Source: Saussurea involucrata
Lineage: Eukaryota > Streptophyta > Magnoliopsida > Asterales > Asteraceae
Assembly: GCA_033807775.1 (NCBI GenBank)
Contig: JAWVWS010001097.1
Span: 248,001 to 312,000 of the forward strand
DNA: 64,000 nt
Reading direction: 5' to 3'
Shown: piece by piece, positions 21,478 to 30,298 of the stretch
Layout of the letters: each line of letters starts with the position of its first letter
Numbering within the stretch: position 1 is the first letter of the stretch
Position numbers and translations under genes: made by a program
The notes under the pieces: model-generated
What the model was told of the DNA's origin: nothing
Seen by the model: the letters and a program-made list of their open reading frames with translations, nothing else
The model's database searches: none

Positions 21478-22349
21478 TTTACAATAAACAGGTAACATAT
21501 ATGACAAAAATATGAAGAGAAGGCACAATTTAATCGATAATATATTTAGAAGAAGTTAGTTGAATCATTAACAACTTATATAAGATAATTTTGATGATTA
21601 TTCCACCATAATCATGTAATTTATATAATAATCATAATTATTTATAAGAGACTAAGTAGCGTTTGGTTTGCAAAATAAAATTTGTAAGAATTGGCATATG
21701 TCAAGGGAATTGGAATGGATTTTAATCATGTTTGATCATATATTTAATCGATAGGAATTAGAATGGAATGTGTCTAAGAGAATTTAAATTTGTCTCTTTG
21801 ATTTGTCAAATTATTGAACATGATTAAGATGACCAATAAAACTTTCAATCATTTATGGTATTGTTGGTACGGAGACGAGATTGGAAGAGTAACCTTGCTT
21901 GTTTTTTCATTTTAAATCCTTAATCGCCACTTATGTTTGATTCAGTCAGACCTTTTAGAATTCAGACTATTTGTTCTATTTTATTTTCACGACCTCTTAT
22001 CTTTTAATATGATATGGACAAAAAAAGTGGTAACCTTATCTCTTAAATCTTCTCTTATTTTCGTCTAACAATATTCTTTCGATTTCAACGTCGGTTTTAG
22101 ACTTTTAGCCTAGATGAACCCTGAATTTCACGAAGATTTTAGATCTGTGTATTGGCTTTCCAAAATATTTTGAATCGCTTAAATTGGGGCTTCGGTGTGT
22201 GAGATATGATTAAAACTCCACAGTTGTGCAAATCTACCAACATTCTTCTTCTTTTTTTGTTATGTCCTTCGATCATCGATGCCCACTTCAATTGACGTAT
22301 TTAAGTTGTATTTTTTAGGGATAAAATAGACAATTATACATATTTTGAT
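21478..22349. other. AT-rich spacer, no gene seen
   Basis: No credible coding sequence. A segment at about 21658-21790 (GTAGCGTTTGGTTTG..., GGAATTGGAATGGA) looks like a degraded MITE, but I could not pair its ends. Confidence 0.5.
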
Positions 22350-22354
22350 GTTTG
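22350..22354. repeat. Target site duplication of Copia-3, left copy (GTTTG)
   Basis: GTTTG precedes the left LTR and recurs directly after the right LTR at 29475-29479. Confidence 0.85.
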
Positions 22355-23143
22355 TGTCAGGATCGATTCTTAACAAGAATTAAACTTCTTAGAAACAGAA
22401 TTTAGAGAATCTTGCGGAATAGAACTCTAAATCAATTAAAGAACAATCAATAGAAATTCAATACACTGTATATATATCAAACAGTATTACTCACAAGCTT
22501 TACACCAAACCTCAATCTTGTTGAACAGGCTCAACAAGACGATTTCTACTTCTCTAGAAATAGGATCTATGATCTTGAGGTTAATTCTCTCTTGAATGAA
22601 TATAGAATTCTGTATACTATCTATCTTCTGTCGTCTATTTTCGTATGTTCTAATAGCTATCTATCAATACTATTTATACAAAAGTAATTACAAGATAACT
22701 ATCAAAAGTAAATTGATCTTCTGAATCTTCGTTAAACATATCTTGATCAATTCCTTATTTGTCTCCAAAAGCATCGCATACCAAACTTATCAAGTCAGCA
22801 GTATTAACAATGATTTGGCTCAGCAGCATTAATGATGATTTGGCTCAGCAGCATTAACGACCTTCAGCAGTATTAACCTTCACAGTCTTCAAGCAGTAGT
22901 AACTCAGCTCAGCAGTACTAACCATGTCTAGCAGTAGTAATTTGGTCTAGCAGCACTAACTTCGTCTAGCAGTAGTAACTTGGTCTAGCAGTACTAACTT
23001 CGTCTAGCAGTAGTAACTTGGTCTAGCAGTACTAACTTCGTCTAGCAGTAGTAATCTTGCCCAGCAGTAGTAACGAAGAACTGGCAGTAGTAATGTAGAC
23101 TTAGCAGTACTAACCATACTTGGCATATCTTCAGTTCCCAACA
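22355..23143 (-). repeat. Copia-3 3' LTR (left)
   Basis: 789 bp, from TGTCAGGATCGATTC to CAGTTCCCAACA. Positions about 22796-23126 carry about 16 copies of GCAG(T/C)A(T/C/G)TAA(C/T), spaced mostly 17-24 bp, all in the same direction. Confidence 0.93.
22796..23126. repeat. GCAGYAYTAAC motif cluster in the Copia-3 LTR
   Basis: About 16 copies of the 11-mer with variation at its 5th, 7th and last positions. The inter-motif sequence is partly repeated too (TTCGTCTA, TTGGTCTA). The right LTR has the same cluster at about 29127-29457. Confidence 0.9.
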
Positions 23144-23205
23144 ATCTCCCCCTAACTTGACTTTTAGGAAAAGAAGTCAAGTTCTTCAGATGATGCTTCC
23201 AAAAC

Positions 23206-24381
23206 TTAGTCATCATGTACACACAGATTAGGACTTAAACCTAGACTTTGATTTGCAATCCTCCTTACCAAGAATCTTCCCATAGCAGAGTCTTTGTTGC
23301 AGACCAACTTTACATGTAGCATCCCTTTCAGTCTTTTCATGCTGTGATTGTATATTTCATCCACCAGATAATACTCCTGATATGTGTTGTCAATTGATAT
23401 AACATACACTCCACAATTTTCATAGAGCATCCAGTGGGTTACTGCTTGAAAAGGTCTTGCTGTTATGTGCTGAACTACTTCTGGTCTGAACATTAGGCAT
23501 AGGTATTCTAACACCATCTTTGTGATAGACATACCTCTTTCTGTCAACATGTTGCCATAGATCTGCATGCCTACTTTGAACATCTCTTCCAGGTCAGATC
23601 TTGAGCATTTTCTTATGACTTGTCCCCATGTTCTGTAGACTTCAAACTGCCCATCAGCTCTCTTGAGTCTGATATACTCCTTTCTTTCATCTATCAATGT
23701 ATCCCAGTGACTGATTTCAGGAGGCTTTGAGTCTAATGGAGTCACTTTTATTGGTTCAGCATCAACCATAGTGATGTACAAGTCACACTGTTCATTGCTA
23801 AGTGATTGTGCCTTACTGGATTGACCTGTCTTGCTATCTCCTTGTCCTTCATCCTTGGCAACATCTTCCTTTTCTTTCTCTTCTACCACTGGTTTCTCAA
23901 CAGGTTCTGCCTTTTGCTTCTTTACACACTTCTTTTTAGTGGCCACAGACTTTGTTCTCTTTCTGCTGAAAACCATCTTTGCATCCTTAGGTTCTTCCTG
24001 TTTCTTGGCATTTGGAGGTGTATCATGTTTGGCTTTGATTAAAGCCTCTGCAACCTCCACTTCTTCTACTGTAAGCTTCTCTGTTACTGTTTCTGCTTTC
24101 TTTGTAGATTGAGCAGCATTAACTGTTTCTGCTGCTTGCTTAGAGTCAGCAGCATTAACAGTTTCTGCTGCTACTTCAATTTCAGGTTCTTTCTCTGTAA
24201 GGTCTTCAGCAGCATTAACTGTTTCTGCTGCTTGTTCAAACTCAGCAGCATTAACAGTTTCTGCTGCTCTTGAAGTTTCTGCTTCTTTAATCATCTCCTC
24301 CACTTTTTCTGTCTCCCCCTTATTCTGTGCACTGGACTCCCCCTTAAACTGTGCATAATCCATTTCCATCTCAGTCTCCAT
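23206..24381 (-). CDS. Copia-3 accessory ORF, second part (acidic repeat protein)
   Basis: 391 residues opening at METEMEMDYAQ. The first 110 residues are strongly acidic with four repeats around AAETVNAA, encoded by the element's own GTTAATGCTGC motif. A KRTKSVATKKK basic patch follows near residue 140. The C-terminal half is more globular (WGQVIRKCSRSDLEEMFKVG, MSITKMVLEYLCLMFRPE). It overlaps the end of the 24371-25930 frame by 11 bp. The two were probably one protein, since a run of six G lies just upstream (about 24393-24398). I recognise similar proteins only as uncharacterised retrotransposon-linked ORFs of Asteraceae; the function is unknown. Confidence 0.7.
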   Translation of the reverse strand: METEMEMDYAQFKGESSAQNKGETEKVEEMIKEAETSRAAETVNAAEFEQAAETVNAAEDLTEKEPEIEVAAETVNAADSKQAAETVNAAQSTKKAETVTEKLTVEEVEVAEALIKAKHDTPPNAKKQEEPKDAKMVFSRKRTKSVATKKKCVKKQKAEPVEKPVVEEKEKEDVAKDEGQGDSKTGQSSKAQSLSNEQCDLYITMVDAEPIKVTPLDSKPPEISHWDTLIDERKEYIRLKRADGQFEVYRTWGQVIRKCSRSDLEEMFKVGMQIYGNMLTERGMSITKMVLEYLCLMFRPEVVQHITARPFQAVTHWMLYENCGVYVISIDNTYQEYYLVDEIYNHSMKRLKGMLHVKLVCNKDSAMGRFLVRRIANQSLGLSPNLCVHDD

Positions 24382-25930
24382 GTGAACAGTCTCCCCCCTT
24401 AATTTGTGGACCCTTCATTTTCAGTTCTGCTTCTGACTCTGACTCCCCCTTTTTGGGAGCATCATCAGTTGAAGTTCTTCTTCTCAGCACAAATCTTGCC
24501 TTTTTCTTTCTGTTCAGCAACTTGGTGACCATCTTTTTGAGCTTCTCAATTTGAGACTGTTGGTAGGTGACCACATTCTTAAGTTGCTCAATCTCTTTCT
24601 TTTGTGCCATAACATCCAAGTTGATATTCCCTATGGTTTCCATCAATTCCTCATAGTTATATCTATCCTCACCTTGTTTAGAAGTGTTTACCTTCTTTAA
24701 AGGATCCTTGGAAGTTTTAGCAGAAGCCTTCTGCCTAGCAGAAGCACTAACTGCCCCCTTGGTTTCTTGGCACCTGGGTCCTCCTAATGATTTCTCATAT
24801 AGAGTTGCCATGGGGAAGGTCTTATTTATGTTACCACTGTCCTTCTCTGTGCTAGCAGAAGTAGTGGCAGCCTTAGCACCCATATGGTCATCCTTCTCCT
24901 TAGAGACCACCTTCTTGGGGTTGGGAGACACCCCTGTGGTTTCCCTGTTGATATTCTCAATTGGAGAATGCTCCAACTGAGGGCTTAAAGGCTTAGGGCT
25001 CTGAGTAGGTACATCAAGGGAAGGAACCTTGTGCACCTTTCTTCGTTGAAACCTTTTGGTGATTGTGGGAGTGGGTTGTTCAAGAATGGACTGAGGGATG
25101 TCTTTTGAGATGGAAGGTTGGGATTGGTCATCAGTGGGTTGATCTAATGAGGGCCTTGATCCTGATGCCATACCTTCAGAGGGGTGGGACACAACCATCA
25201 TTGTAGAGAACAATGGTGTGTCAACTCCTTCCGAGTCCCTAGGAAGTCTTTTCATATTTGAAAAAACCTTCCCTTTAGGGGATTTGGGTACATATACCTC
25301 AGTAAACTGAGGTAAGTCCATCAATTCCTTGGTAATAACTTCTTGCACAAACCTTGGATACATGTAAAAGCTCTTTTTGGATTCCAAGTTTGATACAAGA
25401 TCATTAAAGATCATTGCTGAGAAATTGTACTTTCTGGCAGTGGATAAGCAGACCAAGGCATATGCAATGGGACTGCTGAACTCACTCCATCCAGTAGTTT
25501 TCTTGGAAATACAGTGCATCAGGGTATGAACAAGAAATCTCCATTGGTTGAAAATTTTTGACTTGTAGAATTTAAAAACACCAATGGGACCTTCATACCC
25601 CATTCTTTGTAAAGTAGAAAAGAGTTCTTCATTAGGAATAGAAGATATACCTGAAGCATCATTCAACTGAAGAGAGATGCGAATAACCTCTTCAGTGACT
25701 TTCAAGGGTTTATCACAAACCCTTGTTCGAATGGTTTTCTGCCCTTCTTCGAAACTGACAGTGGCATTCTCCCAAAATTGTGTCTGATGTTCGATATAGA
25801 TTGTTGGGCTCACCGTTAGGGCATAGGAGATGTGCGAGGATTTGAGAAAATCGACTATATCATGGAATCCCGCAGCTTGTTTCGGCTTCTGAAGCATGGC
25901 TATTTCATTGTGCTCATCCACAAACTCCAT
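24371..25930 (-). CDS. Copia-3 accessory ORF, first part
   Basis: About 519 residues from the Met at 25930; an in-frame Met ten codons upstream is also possible. Residues 1-200 form a conserved-looking globular domain (DEHNEIAMLQKPKQAAGFHD, IVDFLKSSHISYALTVSPT, FNQWRFLVHTLMHC, FYMYPRFVQEVI). The rest is Ser/Pro/Lys-rich and low complexity, with a coiled coil near residues 430-480 and a KKKARFVLRRR basic stretch. Very similar domains occur, from memory, in many Asteraceae retrotransposon proteins with unreliable names such as synaptobrevin or longin-like. It sits 3' of the position of pol, where Sirevirus-type copia place extra ORFs. Role unknown. Confidence 0.72.
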   Translation of the reverse strand: MEFVDEHNEIAMLQKPKQAAGFHDIVDFLKSSHISYALTVSPTIYIEHQTQFWENATVSFEEGQKTIRTRVCDKPLKVTEEVIRISLQLNDASGISSIPNEELFSTLQRMGYEGPIGVFKFYKSKIFNQWRFLVHTLMHCISKKTTGWSEFSSPIAYALVCLSTARKYNFSAMIFNDLVSNLESKKSFYMYPRFVQEVITKELMDLPQFTEVYVPKSPKGKVFSNMKRLPRDSEGVDTPLFSTMMVVSHPSEGMASGSRPSLDQPTDDQSQPSISKDIPQSILEQPTPTITKRFQRRKVHKVPSLDVPTQSPKPLSPQLEHSPIENINRETTGVSPNPKKVVSKEKDDHMGAKAATTSASTEKDSGNINKTFPMATLYEKSLGGPRCQETKGAVSASARQKASAKTSKDPLKKVNTSKQGEDRYNYEELMETIGNINLDVMAQKKEIEQLKNVVTYQQSQIEKLKKMVTKLLNRKKKARFVLRRRTSTDDAPKKGESESEAELKMKGPQIKGGDCSHGD

Positions 25931-26059
25931 GATTCCTGAGGATTCTTGAAAGCAAAACACAAAGATTCTGGGGAGACTAGGTTAGAACGAGAGAGAAGAA
26001 GTAAATGCGAAGAGTCGTTATGAACATTGGCGGGCAAACAGGGGTATTTATATGCCCTA

Positions 26060-26640
26060 GATTATCAAAAGCAGTATTAACGACATAAGCAGTATTAACT
26101 ACTGAGCAGTATTAACTGCAAGGCAGTATTAACTACACAGCAGTATTAACTACCAAGCAGTATTAACTACCTAGCAGTATTAACTACCGAGCAGTATTAA
26201 CTTCCAAGCAGTATTAACTACCTAGCAGTATTAACTACCGAGCAGTATTAACTACCAAGCAGTATTAACTACCTAGCAGTATTAACTGCAAGGCAGTATT
26301 AACTACACAGCAGTATTAACTACCAAGCAGTATTAACTACCTAGCAGTATTAACTACCGAGCAGTATTAACTACCAAGCAGTATTAACTACCTAGCAGTA
26401 TTAACTACCGAGCAGTATTAACTACCAAGCAGTATTAACTACCTAGCAGTATTAACTACCTAGCAGTATTAACTGCACTAGCAGTATTAACTACTGAGCA
26501 GTATTAACTGTGCACTAGCAGTATTAACTACCGAGCAGTATTAACTACCAAGCAGTATTAACTACCAAGCAGTATTAACTACCTAGCAGTATTAACTGCA
26601 CTAGCAGTATTAACTATAGAACACAGGCAGTAGTAACTTT
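26060..26640. repeat. Tandem array of GCAGTATTAAC-based 17-18 bp units
   Basis: About 32 copies of GCAGTATTAAC plus one GCAGTAGTAAC variant, mostly spaced 17-18 bp by ACTACCAA, ACTACCTA, ACTACCGA or ACTGCAAG. A higher-order block starting CTGCAAGGCAGTATTAACTA recurs after about 170 bp. The array lies in the 5' region of the accessory ORF, in place of pol. It is the densest block of the motif found in the LTRs and coding parts. Confidence 0.93.
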
Positions 26641-26769
26641 GCACTATGCACCACTTGTCAAATCCTCAAATGTCATCTTACACATCACTTTTACCACTTC
26701 TCTTACCTTCTGCAGGATTATGTTCAAAAGTAGCATGTCCTCCATCAATTCATTTGAAATATTGAAGGC

Positions 26770-26865
26770 AGGCCATGTTACCTGTCATGTGCCTAGAGCA
26801 ACCACTGTCAACATGCCAAATGCTTCTTCCCTTAAGCTGTTGGCTGCCCTGCACATCTGATAAAT
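26770..26865 (-). pseudogene. Copia-3 truncated protease start
   Basis: On the minus strand, in a different frame from gag, codons give IWHVDSGCSRHMTGNMA. This contains the copia protease active site DSG and the following RHMTG. The frame ends shortly after, where the array region begins. All downstream pol domains are gone. Confidence 0.8.
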
Positions 26866-26868
26866 CAA

Positions 26869-28653
26869 TTAGTTTTTGTTAGGGACCCAAGCCATAGTGG
26901 TCTTGGGTCTCCCTTGATCATCAAAATACTTACATTCTGTTTTGATGAGCTTGTCAAAGTGAGGAACATCAGTGCTTGAGTACTTTGTTTTGATGATAGG
27001 TATAGAAGCAGTACTAACTGATGTAGAAGTGCTAACTTTGGCAGCACTAACATTGCTTCCAGAAGTACTAGCCTTCTCAGCAGTATTAACTAACTTAGCA
27101 GTACTAACACTAGAAGCAGTATTAATTGTTGAAGAAGTACTAACTGTGTTAGCAGTACTAACACTGCTAGTAACATTATTGCTTCCTGCAGTACTAACAT
27201 TGTTAGCAGTACTAACTGAGTTGGCAGTATTATCATTAGTACCTTTAGGCATCCATACTCTAACACTTTCTGTTTCTGCCTTTTTCATGTGGCTTATGGT
27301 TTTAACTTGTTTCTTTGCCACAACTTTCCTCACAGACTTTTTATATCCCCCACTCTTTCTGTAACCAGCAGGTTTTTGAAAATATCTTTGAGCATTAAAC
27401 CTTTGGTTAACTGGATTGAAATAACAGTGTTTGGCTAAGTGATTTAGCTTACCACAGATGAAGCAAGGTTTTGGCCTGTTGATTCTGTTCAGGTCAACTC
27501 CTTGTCTCATAGCCCACTGGTTATTCCAGTTCCTTTGATTTCCCCTCTGATTATCATGTTTTGGGGGCTTGAGCTCTTGAGATTTCTTACAAGAACAATG
27601 TTTACAGGTATTGGGAGCCACAACTGTAGTATGTTTGTAATGGACTCCCTTTTCCTTTTCAGTCCTTTTGATCTCAGTGTTCTTGACACATGGACTCTCA
27701 CATTCCTCATCAGAGTCTACTTTGTCAGTCTCATCCTCAACAACTATTTCTTTTTCACAAGGATCTATATTAATCTTTAATTCAGGTTCCTTTCTATCCT
27801 TGGTCTCTAACAAATCAGACTTGGGAGGTATGTAGTTGTTATTGTAGGGTGGAGGTGTGGCATTGTACCCTATCCCTACTTTCATCTTGTCATGGATTTG
27901 AGCCTTAATGATGGTATCCATGGTTTTAGAAGCACAGGTAAACTTTTCAACATCAAGTTTAACCTTCTCAAGCTCTTCTTTTAATTTCTCATTCTCCTCC
28001 CCAGACACTTTCAGCTTAATCTCATACTCATTCTTCTCCCACTTCCAATAGTTAGTATCATAGTGGTGTTGAAGTTCATTAGCTTGAAAAGCTCTAATCT
28101 GTTCCTCAAACCTTTCTACAATCCTAACATAATCTTTCACATCTTTCTCTAGCCTCTTAAGGTCATCACACATACCCTGATTGTGATCCCTATATCTTTT
28201 AACAGCATCAATGCAAGCTTGAGAACAGAGTTTAGATTGTACCTCAGTGGGAATATCAGATACTTCTGCCATAAGAGCTTGATTCTGACAGGCTTCCTCA
28301 GCTTGATCACTCCAATCAAATCCCATTCCTTGTTGAGAAACAAGGGCTTGAGAGGAGCTTCTGTTTTGGTTTCCATTTGGAGCCTGTTGTTGTGATCCTC
28401 CACTTCTGCATTCTCTGGCAAAGTGTCCCATCTTGTGACACTTATAACACTCAACCTTGGACTGGTCAAAGCCTGCATCATCTTCTCCAATCTTTCCTTC
28501 ATTACATGGGCCATTTTCTATGATGTCCCATAGTGCATAATTAATAAGAAGAATGTACTGCTTGATTCTCAGTTTCCACATGTCAAATTTATTGGGTTTG
28601 AGCATGGGAACCTTTGAAACAAGAGTACTGTGAGTATCCATTGAATTGTCCAT
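26869..28653 (-). CDS. Copia-3 shortened gag with VSTA repeats
   Basis: About 595 residues from the Met at 28653. Frame upstream of this is open but includes the primer site, so it is not used. The N-terminus keeps only the first 45 residues of a copia gag (KPNKFDMWKLRIKQYILLIN) and jumps to the zinc knuckle CYKCHKMGHFAREC at 69-82, so most of the UBN2 domain is deleted. A coiled coil (about 150-240), an acidic region, a second knuckle (CFICGKLNHLAKHC) and a basic stretch follow. The last 110 residues are built from V(S/N)TA repeats, encoded by the GTTAGTACTGC motif. It may package RNA but probably cannot assemble alone. Confidence 0.85.
   Translation of the reverse strand: MDNSMDTHSTLVSKVPMLKPNKFDMWKLRIKQYILLINYALWDIIENGPCNEGKIGEDDAGFDQSKVECYKCHKMGHFARECRSGGSQQQAPNGNQNRSSSQALVSQQGMGFDWSDQAEEACQNQALMAEVSDIPTEVQSKLCSQACIDAVKRYRDHNQGMCDDLKRLEKDVKDYVRIVERFEEQIRAFQANELQHHYDTNYWKWEKNEYEIKLKVSGEENEKLKEELEKVKLDVEKFTCASKTMDTIIKAQIHDKMKVGIGYNATPPPYNNNYIPPKSDLLETKDRKEPELKINIDPCEKEIVVEDETDKVDSDEECESPCVKNTEIKRTEKEKGVHYKHTTVVAPNTCKHCSCKKSQELKPPKHDNQRGNQRNWNNQWAMRQGVDLNRINRPKPCFICGKLNHLAKHCYFNPVNQRFNAQRYFQKPAGYRKSGGYKKSVRKVVAKKQVKTISHMKKAETESVRVWMPKGTNDNTANSVSTANNVSTAGSNNVTSSVSTANTVSTSSTINTASSVSTAKLVNTAEKASTSGSNVSAAKVSTSTSVSTASIPIIKTKYSSTDVPHFDKLIKTECKYFDDQGRPKTTMAWVPNKN
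27000..27240. repeat. GCAGYAYTAAC motifs inside gag coding sequence
   Basis: About 12 copies or near copies (GCAGTACTAAC, GAAGTACTAAC, GCAGCACTAAC) in the same direction as in the LTRs. On the coding strand they read GTT AGT ACT GC, giving the Val-Ser-Thr-Ala repeats. Confidence 0.85.
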
Positions 28654-28670
28654 AGCTTCTAAGATACCAA

Positions 28671-28683
28671 CGCTCTGATACCA
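28671..28683 (-). other. Copia-3 primer binding site (initiator tRNA-Met)
   Basis: The minus strand reads TGGTATCAGAGCG, two bases inside the 5' LTR end. Confidence 0.9.
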
Positions 28684-28685
28684 CT

Positions 28686-29474
28686 TGTCAGGATCGATTC
28701 TTAACAAGAATTAAACTTCTTAGAAACAGAATTTAGAGAATCTTGCGGAATAGAACTCTAAATCAATTAAAGAACAATCAATAGAAATTCAATACACTGT
28801 ATATATATCAAACAGTATTACTCACAAGCTTTACACCAAACCTCAATCTTGTTGAACAGGCTCAACAAGACGATTTCTACTTCTCTAGAAATAGGATCTA
28901 TGATCTTGAGGTTAATTCTCTCTTGAATGAATATAGAATTCTGTATACTATCTATCTTCTGTCGTCTATTTTCGTATGTTCTAATAGCTATCTATCAATA
29001 CTATTTATACAAAAGTAATTACAAGATAACTATCAAAAGTAAATTGATCTTCTGAATCTTCGTTAAACATATCTTGATCAATTCCTTATTTGTCTCCAAA
29101 AGCATCGCATACCAAACTTATCAAGTCAGCAGTATTAACAATGATTTGGCTCAGCAGCATTAATGATGATTTGGCTCAGCAGCATTAACGACCTTCAGCA
29201 GTATTAACCTTCACAGTCTTCAAGCAGTAGTAACTCAGCTCAGCAGTACTAACCATGTCTAGCAGTAGTAATTTGGTCTAGCAGCACTAACTTCGTCTAG
29301 CAGTAGTAACTTGGTCTAGCAGTACTAACTTCGTCTAGCAGTAGTAACTTGGTCTAGCAGTACTAACTTCGTCTAGCAGTAGTAATCTTGCCCAGCAGTA
29401 GTAACGAAGAACTGGCAGTAGTAATGTAGACTTAGCAGTACTAACCATACTTGGCATATCTTCAGTTCCCAACA
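28686..29474 (-). repeat. Copia-3 5' LTR (right)
   Basis: 789 bp, same length as the left copy and with no difference noticed by eye, including the motif cluster. Followed by the target duplication GTTTG. Confidence 0.93.
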
Positions 29475-30298
29475 GTTTGTCCGTTTATAAACACAAATAG
29501 TCTTATTGATTCATATTTCATACTTCAGCACCATCTCTTAAAAATCAAAAGTAAAATCAGATTTCAGACTTCATTACCTCTTAAAAAACAAACGTCGTCT
29601 AATAGTTTTTTTTTTGTCTTATCCAACATATCAAACTCATCCTTAAAAATATGGTTACCTAAGTTTTTCAAACAAAATCTACAAAATAATTATATGGCAT
29701 ATATTTCAAGGGGTCAGCTTTAGGAGAAAAACTCAAAAAACGAAAAACTGAGGAACACCCTGGTAGCTTTTCATCTGAATGGTATGTACTTGTGCATACA
29801 AGTAATTTGTAACATGCACACGTGCATAAAAACAAAAGAAAAACAACTTAATTTCTCTGCAGGTGCATACCGTCCAAGTGAAGGTCTACCAGGGTGTTCC
29901 TTAGTTTTTCATTTTCTTGAGGTTCTTATCAACAATTTAAACCTCTTTAATTACCGAATATAATTCCGCTAAATTCAGTTACCTCATTTTCTTATAAACC
30001 TAAAAGTTCGAAATACGAATAAATACAAAATCACTACAAGAAAGTAGACATATTGCAAGAACATGTTACATTGGAGTCACTGATAATATTAACTTTCTAA
30101 TTTCAATCTTAGTCCGTCTTTTTAGGTTATTTAACTAAGAATTTAAGATTTTACACTTGGACTCTTCACAAACAACAATGAAAAGAAGAACCAGAAGCTA
30201 CCATGCTAGAATGACCGAGAAAATGTCTCGAGGCATGAAGCGGATTGTATTGCTTGTTAATTGATGTCCGAAAATGACTGGATTGTTGTACTCGGGAA
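29475..30298. other. 3' flank of the EMB8-like gene
   Basis: AT-rich region between Copia-3 and the host gene stop codon, presumably including its 3' UTR. It contains the MITE at 29710-29927. No other coding sequence is seen and no polyadenylation signal could be singled out. Confidence 0.5.
29710..29927. mobile_element. MITE family A, copy 1
   Basis: About 218 bp with inverted ends centred on GAGGAACACCCTGGTAGC and its complement, followed inward by ATGGTATGTACTTGTGCATA. A second copy lies at 31325-31505 in an intron of the neighbouring gene. Superfamily undetermined. Confidence 0.65.

Larger units (their letters stand above)
22355..29474 (-). mobile_element. Copia-3: non-autonomous copia element with repeat array and accessory ORFs
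   Basis: A 7.1 kb minus-strand element with 789-bp LTRs, GTTTG target duplications, an initiator tRNA-Met primer site (28671-28683) and a polypurine tract beside the left LTR (GGGGGAGAT, minus strand). Order on the minus strand: 5' LTR, a shortened gag, a protease start cut after the active site, a tandem array, two accessory ORFs, 3' LTR. Integrase, RT and RNase H are absent. I saw no differences between the LTRs, so it moved very recently and must have used enzymes from a related element. Confidence 0.92.

Noticed and set aside
22100..22130. CCTAGATGAACC phrase as a second SINE tail
   Set aside because: Only about 12 bp match the SINE 3' end and there is no A or B box nearby.
26060..26640. 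Regular short repeats resembling a CRISPR array
   Set aside because: Plant DNA inside an LTR element; the spacers are 6-7 bp and near-identical, not unique 30-bp spacers. It is a minisatellite.
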